From assembly GCA_009767595.1 (NCBI GenBank), contig VSDK01027036.1, positions 22,288 through 86,287 of the forward strand: a stretch of DNA of 64,000 bases, in the 5' to 3' direction. Source of the stretch: Symbiodinium kawagutii (Eukaryota; Sar; Dinophyceae; Suessiales; Symbiodiniaceae). The translations under genes were made by a program, and so were the position numbers. The notes below the pieces were generated by a model that worked only from the letters and a program-made list of their open reading frames with translations, ran no database searches and was not told where the DNA came from. Below are positions 11,875 to 23,519 of this stretch, in pieces; within the stretch, counting starts at the first letter, position 1, and the number at the start of each line of letters is the position of its first letter.

Positions 11875-14490
11875 GGGCTTTTGGAGGATTTCTTCTGGGC
11901 TTGGGCGGCGATCTGGATTCCTCCAGGTTTTGATCGGTCAGACTGTAACGTCCCACACAGAGTTCAGCAGTCAACAGCAACCAAGATCCTGTTCAACATT
12001 TGCCCAGCCAATTCGCGCAGGAACGTGGAGTAAGTTGCAGGCCTGTTGGAAATCATGAGCATTGCAAGTATTGAGACATGCTCATGTATTGTTGCAAGCA
12101 TTGCAAGACAGTACAACACAAAAGCCAAAAGCATGCTTGTTTTCAGACACTTCGGACCTGACACAATGGGAACATCTCAGGCTCTGGCACTGTAGGTACT
12201 GGTGCTTTTGTCTCGGCAAAGCGGAAGAAAATCAAAGAGTAAGTTGAGTAAGTCTGAGACAAAGTCTGAGATAGTCTAAGTCTGAGTAAGGAAGTCAAAG
12301 CCTTTCTGCAAGTGTGCCTTTTTCGCAGTTCTGTAAACGTTTACACAAATGCCATGACCTGGTACAACTGCAATCATATGTCAAAACAACAATTCCCAAA
12401 GCTGGTGAAAGGAGGAAAACTCAAACTATGAAAATACTCAAAATGCTCAAAGGAGGTGGAATCTAAGGATGAAATCTAAAGGGTGAAATCCTCCCGAACG
12501 CCCATGAATCTGCCATGTTTAATCATATGATACCAGCTGAACCATTCTGGAATCCGTAGCGATGCCCATGCAGAGAAGCCTATGCAACACATGAGCCAAT
12601 TTTTTCATGCTAAACCTTGCTGATGTGACATGGTAGCTCATTAGAGCCTTTGAACAATCGACCTCAAGCCTTCCCAACTGAACTTGGGGAAGCTCAACGA
12701 CCGAGAGCCCTGCAATCTTCTGCACCAAACCAGGAATGTTTGGAGCATCGAATGGCACTCTGAGCGCGCACAACCTAGCCCAACCAGACCAATATCATCA
12801 AATGAAGGAATTTTGTAGTGAATTCAATAAGGTCTACAAGCCAAGCCTTGCGACATTTCAGTGTGCTGAACGAAGGTCCCAAACTTTTAGTATCTTTTAG
12901 CCATGCTATTGCTACAAGCTGCTACAGGAATTCCGAGTGCTTGCAAAGTGATGCATTTGTACTGCCAGGCAGTTACCAGAGTGTCTCACTCGTAGAGGAT
13001 GCAACCCATCGCCCAAATGTCTGAGCTGAAGGTGTAAGGCCTGATTGAATTCTGGAACGAACTCGAAAACTGAACCAAAGAAAGCCAACAAAGCAAACAT
13101 GTACAGTCAAATTAGTCAGACAGCCCTGGCAAAAAACAAAACAAATACACTCATTTTGCTTCAAACCAAATGCCAGCGTAGCTTTTAGCAAAGAACAAAG
13201 CAGGGAGAAGAAGAAGAAGAAGAAACCGAAAAAGAACAAAGAGGGGAAGAGAGAGGAAGAGAGGGAGGCCAGCAACCACAACGTAAAGGATAGCCAGCAA
13301 CAATAGCTGCAAGTAAGTTTAAAAAATTAACATGGGCCAGTGGAATTTCATCCAGAAACGCCAGCAAAGGCCCTCAGCACACCAGAGTCGAGACGTGAAA
13401 CAAAACTCTGGAACGGGGCGGCAGTGGGCAAGAGCATAGCCACAGATCACTTTTCTGCCATCTAAGCTATAGCAGCTAGGTCTTTTTTGTGAAGTGAAGT
13501 TGGAACCCATCCTTTAGAGGCTACCAAGTGAAAGACATGGCGGCGCCCTGACCAAGATATGTTGGCGCAGGCAACCTGTCCAGATGATCAAACTCGAACG
13601 TGCTTCCGTGCACAATATAGGCCTAAGTACACTTACCTGCCTCATCCTGACACGGCACATGACAGTATGTGCATGCTGGAGAGAAATCAAAGATGTGCTT
13701 GTTCGGTTTTCTCAAAATGCAACAGTGGCTTTACAAAGAGGTGGAGAGCAAGTGGAACAACCAGCCAAACATAAAACATTTGTTTGATCTTGAGTTAAAC
13801 GCGCATGGATCCTTGAAATTTAAAGTCTCAAAAACCTGGTCAACCACATGTCTGTTCATTTCGCACACTTTCGACTTGTAAGAGAGTTGAATGTACGCCC
13901 AATGCACAAACGCAAGACCCGTAACATGACATACTGGTGGAAAGCATCTATAAACTCTTCATTGAGGCAACAGAGATTCGGCGTGAGACAACCTGAAAAT
14001 CCTGAAACTATGCCAGCCGAAGACATCCAAAGATGGACCTGGGATAAAGGAAATCAAATCACGACAAATTCACACTACATAAATTGTCTTACATATAGTT
14101 TACTAAATTTCCTCATATTTACATCTTTTACATCTCTTAATTATTGTCCTTTTGCGTTCTCAGGTGGAAACTGGAAGCCGAGACAGGGCACAAGGAGGGA
14201 CGGAAATTTTCTTCCAGAGAGTCCCCAAACAGGAAACAAATTGTCCTTTCTGGCAGCAGTGGATTTGGGATTGGCAGAAAGCGTGCTGTACAACAAGGCA
14301 AATAACTCATGCCAAAAATAAATAAAGTGATATGTTTGGATGTGTCTACACCAATCTTAACCAAACTATTTCGGTCACTGGGTGTCAAGTTTGCGGTGCA
14401 TCTATCTATCTATCTGTCTATTTATCTATCTATCTATTCATCCATCCATCTATCTATGTATCTATCTATCTTTGTATCTGTCTATCTTTG

Positions 14491-14561
<71 letters not shown>

Positions 14562-14894
14562 GTACCTATCTAAGTATCTTTCTATCAATCTTTTTGTCAA
14601 TCTATCTACCTACCTACCTCCCTACCTATCTATCTATCTAGATTCACATACATATAAGTAAACATATATATGTATATATATATAGAAAATCTATCTATGT
14701 ATCTATCTATCTATTCATCTTTCTATCTGAATGTATGTTTCTATCTGAATATATCTATCGATCTATCCATCTATCTATCTATCTATCCGTCTGTCTACGG
14801 GTCTTTTTGTCTGTCTATCTTTCTGTCAATTTACCTATTCATCTATCCGTCTCGCTATCTATTTACCTACCCGTCTCTCTTTGTTTTCTCTCTG

Positions 14895-14926
<32 letters not shown>

Positions 14927-15191
14927 CATCCATGTATCTGTCTATCCATCTGCCTCTCTTTCTATCTATCCATCTCTCTCTCTCTCTCTCTTTCTGTCCA
15001 GCTGTCGATAGAAACCCTCTTTACCCGTCTATATTTATGCATCTTTCTTTCTGACTCACTCTTTCTCTATCCATTTGTATCTATCTTTATACATGTGTAT
15101 ATATATATATGTGTGTGAGTAGAAGTCGAGAAAAATGAATAAAGACCCCTCCCTATTTATCTACCAAAAAATGAATCTATCTGCGGATCTG

Positions 15192-15233
<42 letters not shown>

Positions 15234-16611
15234 CATCTGTGTTTATTTCGATCTACCTATACGGAAGGATCTCGCTCTATCTATCTATCAGTCTCTATGT
15301 TTCTATGTCTATCTAGCTATCTTTCTATCTATCTATCTGTCTATCGATCTATCTATCTATTTATCTCTCTGTCTGTTTTTCTTTTCATTTATCTACCTCT
15401 CTATCTCTCTATCTATTTACTTATTTATCTCTCTATCTATCTCTATCTATCTCTATCTATCTGCCTACCTACCTATCTATCTATCTATGTATCTATCTAT
15501 CTATCTATCTATCTATCCATCCATCTATGTATCTACCTATCTATCGATCTATGTATCTATTTCTCTCTATCGATCCGTCCATCCCTCCATCAGTCCATCC
15601 CTCCATCCTCCCATCCATCCACCCACCCAACCCATCCACCCATCCACCCATCCACCCACCCATCCATCCACCCATCCATCCATCCATCCATCCACCGATC
15701 TGTCTATATATCTAAATATCCTACATAGTCTGACGTCATCTGATCTGAAATAGTTTAGTCTAATCCGATCAAATCTAATCTAGTCTATCCACCTCAGTCG
15801 GCCAGTCAAAGTTGTATGCCGGGTGGCGCATGGACAGACCAGAGGCCTTTGACCGTGTGTTGCCAAATAAAAAAAAATTCTACGGGTCTGGACAACTCCT
15901 CCAATCATCTGGTAACACCTACTCCTAATTTTGGGCACCCACTCACGTCTCGGCCTCCCTACTCTTCTGACATGTTTGTTTGTTCCACACTTCCTCTCAT
16001 CAAAGCACTTTGGTTCAAAGGGTGGTCGCAAGCAGCACGCAAAATTCCCAAATAGTAGCATTTGCTGTTGTAGAAACATCTCAGTTGTTGACATTTTGAC
16101 CTTTGCAAAACATCAGCATTGGAGATCCTAGACATGTATGCAGGCAAAATGCCTGGAATAGAGCCAAAACATCGATTTTGAAAACCATCAAGTCGCCGTC
16201 GTTCAGCCGCAAATAAGCATAAACAATCTAAGCTATAGCGACTAATCTACATATCTACTTATCTACCTGCCTAGCTATCTATCTACCTATCTACCTATCT
16301 CTCTATCTACCTATCTATCTATCTACCTACCTACCTATCTATCTATCTATCTATCTGTCTATCTATGTATCTATCTATCTGTCTATCTATCTATCTATCT
16401 ATCTATCTACTTATCTCTATCTATCTGTCTAGCTATATCTATCTATCTATGTATCTATCTATCTACCTACCTATCTATCTATCTATCGATCGATCGGTCC
16501 ATCCATCCATCCATCCATCCATCCATCCATCCATCCATCCATCCATCCATCTATCTATCTATCTATCTATATCTCTACTTATCTCTATCTACCCAGTATC
16601 TGTCTAGCTAA

Positions 16612-16643
<32 letters not shown>

Positions 16644-19600
16644 GTCTGTCTGTCTAGCTAAATCTATCTATCTATCGATCGATCTATGGATCTATCGATC
16701 TATCGATCTATGATCTATCGATCTATCGATCAATGGATCTATAGATCTATCGATCTATCGATCTATCTATCGATCTATCTATCTATCAGTCTGTCTGTCT
16801 ATCTATCTATCTATCTATTTATCTATCTAATCTATCTATCTATCTATCTATTTATCATTATTTATCTATCTAATCTATCTTTCTATCTGTCTATTCAGCT
16901 AATCTACCCATCGATCGGTCTCTATCTATCTAGCCGAGGCGTGCATCTGTCTATTTATCGACCAATCGATGTATCTATGGACTATCAGATCAAATCAAAT
17001 CAAACCAAAGCAAACAGGGCCTTGGTGCCCATGAGTCCACCTAGCTGAATGTCTATTGATACCTCTATGAGTCTATCAATATCTACTTATATTTCTGTCC
17101 ATCGATCAGTATCAGTCATACGAGTCTATGTACATCTCGCTGAATCTATCAGTCTATCTTCTTGCCTGCCTATCTGGTCTATCATGAATTCTATTTGTCC
17201 ATCCACCTATCTATTTTTTGTATCGATCGAGCTATGCACTAAGATGATCTACATGTTTATCTAGCTATCTAACCCACCTACCAATCCATCTTCACATCTT
17301 TTGCTTTTCTGTCTACATATGTTTCTATCGTTCTGTTTGATCTGTCCAATTGGCAGAGAAGGCAGCGGCAACGGACCAGCAACGCTTTTGCACAATAGCA
17401 GTGCCTTTTATCTCTGTGTCCATCCATATATCTATAAAGACGTACATGTGAGATATATATGTATACAGCTATTCATTTACTTCTCTGTTTGCTGTATGAG
17501 CTTGGTTATGCTTCGTACGAGAGACAATCGGGGAAGTGCGAGAGACGCCATTCAAAGACTTTGGATGGCGCCACTCCCAAAGTGCTGGTGGCAGAAGGGA
17601 AGACGAGGCTTGACGAGGTGTCTGCTCCTGTTGGGTCCTCTGATACTTCCAGAACTGCAACCTGCTCGATCGTACAAGACTGCGACGATCCTAGGATAGA
17701 CATGAGCGGAACTGGGAGAGTGGCTTTTCTTGGCATAACTCCGGGCTCAGGTAGTAGGGCCTCAAACGGATGGTGCAATACTTTTCAGCCCCAATGATTG
17801 CTGGTGTTTCAAAAGTGAAAGAATGACACATCACCATGCAAGACCGAAATTCTCGAACAAAAGGGTTCTGGCGTGCCAATTTGAGTCTTTGCCACAGCAA
17901 TCGTACATGCCAACACCTGAGAACAGCTGAAGGCAAGTTTCATTCCAAGGTAAGTTTCATACCTAAAATCTAAGAAAACTTGTAGAAACCGTCGTGACGT
18001 CGCAGACCTGCCTTTGCAATGCCAAAGTCCCCCATCTTCAGATTCCTCCAAAGCAAATCAAGGACATCCAAAGGACATCCAAAGGACATCCAAAGGACAT
18101 CCAAAGGACATCCAAAGTACATCCAAAGTACATCCAAAGGACATCCAAAGGACATCCAAGCATACTAAGTGCCCGAATTCCAACGGAGCTGTCAAGGGCA
18201 GTACATGGGCACGAGAGTACATGGGCACAGTTATAGTTTCAATTTCAGAGAAATCGGGGGACTCACGACCCGTGGCATATCAAATCAAATAAACTCGAGT
18301 GCTATTCCCCGACAGCACGATACCTTCAGCACTTTTTGCAATGCCCGCCATGCGCAAACTTTCTGTATTTGATCTCTGTATTCTGTACGAATTCAATAAC
18401 CCTTCATCAGAACTTCATCACCATTCGTGACAACAAAGTGCTCTCAAATGGTGGCCGTGCGCCCAAACCTGGCGGACCCCGAATTGTACACCGGAACCCT
18501 GTGGAGGCTTGGATGCTGCACTGGAACCTTCCGGGAACATCTGGATGCACTTCAGGACCTGACCTGCCTTCTGCACCTTGCAGAACCTAACCTGGAGGCC
18601 CCCAAGACCGGCATGGGAAGCTCAAAAGTGCGGAGATTCACAGAGATGCACAACATGGAGCTCGAAAACGAGAGATGATGTGATAAAGATGGATCCCAAG
18701 AAGCCGATGGAAATAGTGTGAAGAGTGCAGAGAATGAAGGAAAGCGGATCGCGCGCACAGTCTCTTCATAGAGTTTCAAAATCAGGCCTGCGCCTGCGCC
18801 CGAGAAAAAAGTATTTGCTACATTCAAGGTGAACTGAACTACTGCGCCTTGGAATTCCCATGTTTTCCCTCTGTCATCCTTTGTCATTGTCTTTGCCTCT
18901 CTCTGTCTCTTGCTCTCGCTCTCTCTCTCTCTCTCTCCCGGTGCTGTCCCGCTCTTGGACAGGAAGAAATTTGAAGGCTTCAAGTCCCGGTGCAGGACGT
19001 GTTTCTCGTGAATGTACTTCAAGGCCAACACAGCTTGAGCCAGCCTGGCAAGGTCGGTCCAATCAATGACCTGCATCGTTGAAACATATTGAAACTTTGG
19101 TTTCTGCTGACAATGTCTACTGCACAAACGAAACACTGATTTTGGGCGCACCATCGTAAGATTTGCTCTTCCGGGAGAGGTTTACGGCTTCTTTTTGCCT
19201 GAAACATAGTCTTCGAGTCTTCGTTAAAGCTTCTGTCGTTTCAATGGCGCGGCTTCGCAATGCTAATGCCGAGGTGAATCGATCAACCAACAGTTTTCGC
19301 GCATGAAAATAACTGGTCAAAATCTGATCAAGGTAATTACTGTCCCCTTTCGCCTCGGTAATACGAGCAGTCAAATCTCCTCCTTCACAATAGTCCATGA
19401 GGATGCAAAGCCTGTGGGACTTCTCCGAATATGTGATCGCAACAACACCAGAGATCAAGAAGAATGGCAAGCGTGCCAGCAGTGCCAGCCACTTTCAGTG
19501 AAGCTCTCACGATAGCGGACGATGTAGGGATGCTTCCTTGTCTCTGGAAGCAAACTTGGCCCGAAAAGTTGGCAAAAACATCAGGGGCTCAAACAGTTCG

Positions 19601-20509
19601 GAGAGAAGTTTCCCTTCCTTTACTGCCTCCTGGCGTCAAGGCAACCCACAAAGGCGTTAGTGACCAGTCTAATCGCAAATGCAGTGTTGAGACGAAATAG
19701 ATAGAACATCTGCTTCTCAGCAACACCTAGTCATAAAGACTGAGGTCCTCCATTTCTCTTCGAGAAGCTTTGCTTACATCGACCATTTTGCATATCAACT
19801 TCTGGCCATCCTGTCCCACTGAAGAACAGTTGAAAGCCTTAAAGGAAAAAAGTTCTAGAAGGATGAAGATGAAGATATATGTATATGCATATGCATATGT
19901 AAATGTAATATAACACAATCTAATCGAATACAAGAAAATATAAGTGAATATGATATAACATAGTAACATACTATATAATATCGCATAATCTCCTGTGATT
20001 CAATACTATGTCATCCACCCAAATATCATAAAATACAATCTTGTAAATCATAGTATAAAACAAACATGTAATATCATATAGAATCCTAAGCTAGTCTAAA
20101 AAGAACAGAAACATGTGACGTAATAGGACATAATACAATATAACACACAATGTAAGAATTATATAATAGTAGCAAGTAAAACAAACAAAACACAATATGA
20201 TATGATATAACATACTAGAATATAATATGTCTGTTTAAAACAAATTAGATTCACATATTTATATATATATATAATATCCAAGTACAAGAATATTCAAGTC
20301 ATGTCCCATCAGATAGATACGAATAGATAAAATGATATTAATATAAAACCAAATATAGATAGAAGGATGAAGAAAGATAAAGAAGGATGAAGAAGGCCTC
20401 CACTGTGGAAAAGGATTGGCACCTCTGAACGGACGAGGAGCGCTTTGCCGAAGGATCCTTCACCAACCTGCGCAATGAAAGCACTCAATTTCAATTTTTG
20501 GAGCAACAT
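11875..20509 (-). CDS. NEK-like (NIMA-related) Ser/Thr protein kinase, at least 13 exons
   Basis: Exons on the minus strand, in order: 20509-20423 (Gly loop VGEGSFGKA; could start at 20467 if spliced), 19810-19741 (Lys in [12 protein letters not shown]), 19543-19486 ([11 protein letters not shown]), 19411-19354 ([12 protein letters not shown]), 19198-19137 (LPEEQILRW), 19044-18949 (HRDLKPSN), 18045-18012 (GDFGIAK), 17916-17873, 17760-17725 (PYYLSPELC), 13040-12990 ([13 protein letters not shown]), 12774-12709 ([10 protein letters not shown]), 12042-11989 ([10 protein letters not shown]) and 11920 to about 11875 ([12 protein letters not shown]). Each join keeps reading phase, and together they give a full kinase domain of roughly 255 residues with the HRD, DFG and SPE motifs. 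CEGGDL and PYYLSPE favour the NEK family, which acts in cell cycle and flagellar control. Donors are GC six times, GT four times and GA twice. The join between exons 2 and 3 is the least certain: a few residues of helix C seem to be missing, so a small exon may be unseen. The C-terminal tail is not defined and may extend to lower coordinates. Confidence 0.85.
14400..15720. repeat. TATC/CCAT tetranucleotide microsatellite field
   Basis: Mostly TATC with interspersed TATT, TGTC and CTCT variants, passing into CCAT/CCAC units near 15580-15690. The long apparent reading frames here ([10 protein letters not shown] and SIHPSIHP) are only translations of the repeat. It lies in the large kinase intron, so the transcript carries GATA units. 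Confidence 0.95.
16240..17060. repeat. Second TATC/CCAT/GATC microsatellite field in the same intron
   Basis: TATC units with a CCAT block (16497-16550) and an ATCGATCT-type block (16670-16770) that contains many short self-complementary ATCGAT sites. No coding content. Confidence 0.95.
18062..18159. repeat. 11 bp tandem repeat (GGACATCCAAA x 9) at a splice acceptor
   Basis: Nine copies of an 11 bp unit start every 11 bases from 18062 to 18150; two copies differ by one base. On the transcribed strand the repeat reads TTTGGATGTCC and ends about 16 bases before the acceptor of the kinase exon that holds DFG (18045-18012). It therefore occupies the place where the branch point and pyrimidine tract should be. 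Confidence 0.95.
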
Positions 20510-20598
20510 GACCTGTAAGACACTGTCACTGGCGCATATGTAAACGCGTTTGTACGCGACGCATGTATGAGACGCATGTGTGTACGCACGCACATAGG

Positions 20599-21060
20599 TT
20601 AGGTAGGTAGGTAGGTAGGTAGGTAGGTAGGTATATGGATGGATGGACGGACGGACGGACGGACGGAGGGATGGATGGACGGACGGACGAATTGATGTGT
20701 GGATGTGTGGATGCCAGCCTGCATGTATGTGTGCGTGTGCATTTGTGTGTTATGTGCATGTTTGTGCGCCTATGTGTGTATGCGTGCAGGTATGCAGTTG
20801 CAAACGTGAAAATAAACAAACAAATGTATAAAGAAATCAATAAATACAGAAATGAATGAATAAGTAAATGAACGAATCAATAAATGAGTAGACAAATGAA
20901 TAATATAAATAAATAAACAAATGAATAAGTAAATCAATAAATAAATGGATCAATATATAAACAAATAAATACATAAATAGATAAATAAGTAAGTAAGTGG
21001 ATAAATAAATAATTCAATAAATAAAGGAAGGAAGGAATGAATGAATGAATGAATGAGTAA
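20599..21060. repeat. GGTA, GGAC and AAAT microsatellites
   Basis: Consecutive blocks: GGTA (20599-20632), GGAT/GGAC (20636-20690), TGTG-rich (20697-20790), then AAAT/AATG units to 21060. Confidence 0.93.
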
Positions 21061-21159
21061 ATACCCGTATACATATATTATATATGTATCCCTGAGAAAG
21101 GGAGGACGAAAGCCAGCCCCCCGACAGAAAGCATAGTGAACCATTCTTGCAGTTCATCT

Positions 21160-21690
21160 GAAAGACACTCTTGGTAAGACACTCTCGGAGGGACACTCTT
21201 GGAGTGAGACTCTTGGTGAAACACTTTTGGCAAGACACTCTCAGAGAGAGACACTCTCGGAGTGAGACACTCTTGGAGTGAGACACTCTTTGTAACACAC
21301 TCTTGGTAAGACGCTCTGGGGAAGACACTCTTGGTGAGACACTCTTAGAGAGACACTCTTGGTAAAATCATCTTAGAGAGACACTCTTTGAGTGAAGCTC
21401 TTAGTAGCACTTTTGGAGTGACAATCTTGAGGGGACACTCTTGGTGGGACACTCTTGCAGTGGCACGCTTGGTAAGACAATCTTGGTAAAGACACCCTTG
21501 GCAAGACAATGTCAGTGAGACACCCTTCGAGAGACACACTCGGCAAGACATTCTTGGATTGAGACAGTCTTGGTGAGACACTCTTGGCTCGACAGTCTCA
21601 GCGATTTTGTTAAAGCATTCTTGGTGAGACACCCTTGGAGTGAGACAATCGTGGTAAAACACTTTTGCTAGGACACTCTTGGTAAGACCT
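21160..21690. repeat. Degenerate minisatellite, GAGACACTCTTGG type
   Basis: Some 35 to 40 imperfect units of 13-16 bp, each with a core of GACACTCTTGG followed by a variable TAA, GAG, AGTGA or TGA linker. It stays open in more than one minus-strand frame (SVSLREC- and PRVSHQEC-like), but the protein is just the repeat. Confidence 0.9.
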
Positions 21691-21699
21691 CAAATTGAA

Positions 21700-23500
21700 T
21701 CATGTCACCACTTTTAAAGTATCAAAGGAGGCTGAAGTTGCAAACAACTGTAGATATCCAACAAAGCAGGCCAAACCTTGTCAAAGTCACTGGGTAAGTA
21801 AGTAAGCAAGTATGCAAGTAAGCAAAAAAAAGTTGATACCTAGCAGAGGTCTGAAAGCCAGCACAACTACTGTACGTGCGACAAGGGAGTCCATTAAGCG
21901 CAGTGAATGCATGGAAGCGCACATTTTCCTCATTTCAAAGTTAGAGGGCCATTATGCCAAGTATGGATCACAATAGTTCGGGTTGGAAATCAGACTTGCC
22001 GACTGGATCAAAAAGGCTACCAAGCTGTGATCCTTGTTCATCAAAGTGGCACCATGACACGTTGGATATTCTTCATGTCTATGATGAACGATGATATTGT
22101 AGCTTCAGTCCGTGCCTTTTTCACTTCTATGTAACCTTGGGAAACTTGCATAGAAAGAAGGGTCTGAGATGGTCTGCATCAAATCACAATATCCAAGCGC
22201 TTGTGAGCTGAATCAGCTAGAGCTTGGTGGCCAGCCATGTTTCCGCAATAGGCCACCTACATTGCTGTGCGCTACCTCGTGTTCAAAAGGGTGGACATCA
22301 TTTCTCTTGGAGAAAGGAAAAAAACATTTGGAGGAAATGAATCTGTGCTTCGTTTATCTTTGTTCTGCATGTTTCTGTGGTTCAGAAACCTTTGTTGAAG
22401 GAAAGCAACACGCAAAGGAACAACATCGCAGCTGTCAGTTGCCGTGGCTAAGATTCAAACTGACATGCGCACCTCAGATGCCACGCCACGCCAGTCCTGT
22501 CAGAAGAAACGATGACAGGTTGCAGGGACAAACATCGAACAAGGCGCAACAATAACGGTGACACTCCACTTTGGCACCTGACCAAAGTTCTGCTTGGAGC
22601 ACGCCCTCTTCTTCCCGCTTCTCTTATGCTAAGCTTGAAAGTGTTTCTAAGTTCTCGTTGTTTGCGGGCAAAATCACGTAAAACCGAACCACAGGATGTC
22701 TTCATGTCCCCAACATTTCCAACAAAACAAGTTTCGTGGGGGGGTTTCGGGGTTGCAGGTGGTGTTTTCAGAGAGTTTTTGATATGTCTTGGTCTTGCAC
22801 ATGCTTGTTTGATCCTTTTGTGGCAATAGTTGATTTGATGCTCCTCTGATTGTAGTGCCGACTCTTACATCATGTTGTGTTTTCCTTTTCGTGCTTGCGC
22901 TTACGTAAGTTGCATTGCAAATTGCCCCTTTCTTTGGTAGCTTTGCCTACGTGCATTGGCTCTGGCATCCACGACATCTTGATTTGAGCTATATGGCTTA
23001 GCGTCGGTCAGGATAAACTTGAAAGCACTAGTCAAGTGCAGTTGAAAAGCTGATGCAGTGCGGTTATGCGAAGAGTTGCAGAGGGCTCTGAAGCAGCGAA
23101 TCCACTGCAGGCCAATCGTTCAGAAGGTAAAGCTCTGTCTTCACTGCATTGACTACAGCTGCATGGACGGCTTAGTTTACTCAATGCTCTAAATGCTCTA
23201 AATATTATTCTTTCCATATCTTTATTCAATGTTCTTGCATCTTTTTATCTTTCTCTTTGTGTGTTTCTCTGTACGAAGTCTGCCTCCTTGGCGAACTGCA
23301 AACGTGGAGGTGACACTCTTGGCGCTGCGCCGTGCTTCGATATTCAGCTGATCAAACAGTTGCCGTTGCGCGCTTGCCCTGGGGCAGGGATGTCAGGCAC
23401 CAATGCATTGCAATGCATTGCAATGCATTGCATTCACCATCTATAGATATCTAAGTAGATATCTATAGGTACTGTAGGAAATCATGTTGATGCATTCCCG
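21700..23500. other. No gene firmly recognised
   Basis: A minus-strand frame at 22448-22705 has a basic, plausible stretch (VLRDFARKQRELRNTF) but no splice support. The rest is ordinary sequence. A short GCAATGCATT repeat (x3) lies at 23400-23430. Confidence 0.5.
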
Positions 23501-23519
23501 ATGGATATCATCATTTCAC

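Larger units (their letters stand above)
13041..17724 (-). other. 4.7 kb intron of the NEK-like kinase, rich in TATC repeats
   Basis: This intron separates the exon ending PELCQEK from the exon beginning PYTFSSDIW. It starts with GC and ends with AG, and the phase matches across it. It contains two long TATC/CCAT microsatellite fields (14400-15720 and 16240-17060). Between them, 15780-16100 is ordinary sequence with a short minus-strand stretch, [12 protein letters not shown], that faintly recalls the tail of non-LTR retroelement proteins but is too short to call. Confidence 0.75.

Noticed and set aside
14309-15753. Long plus-strand frames reading YLSIYLSI and SIHPSIHP
   Set aside because: Direct translations of the TATC and CCAT microsatellites; a tetranucleotide repeat is open in all frames.
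15780-16100. Possible non-LTR retroelement remnant ([12 protein letters not shown])
   Set aside because: A single 12-residue likeness with no reverse transcriptase or endonuclease motif nearby; too weak to call.
18062-18159. Regular repeat considered as a CRISPR array
   Set aside because: Units are 11 bp and directly adjacent, with no unique spacers; the genome is eukaryotic.
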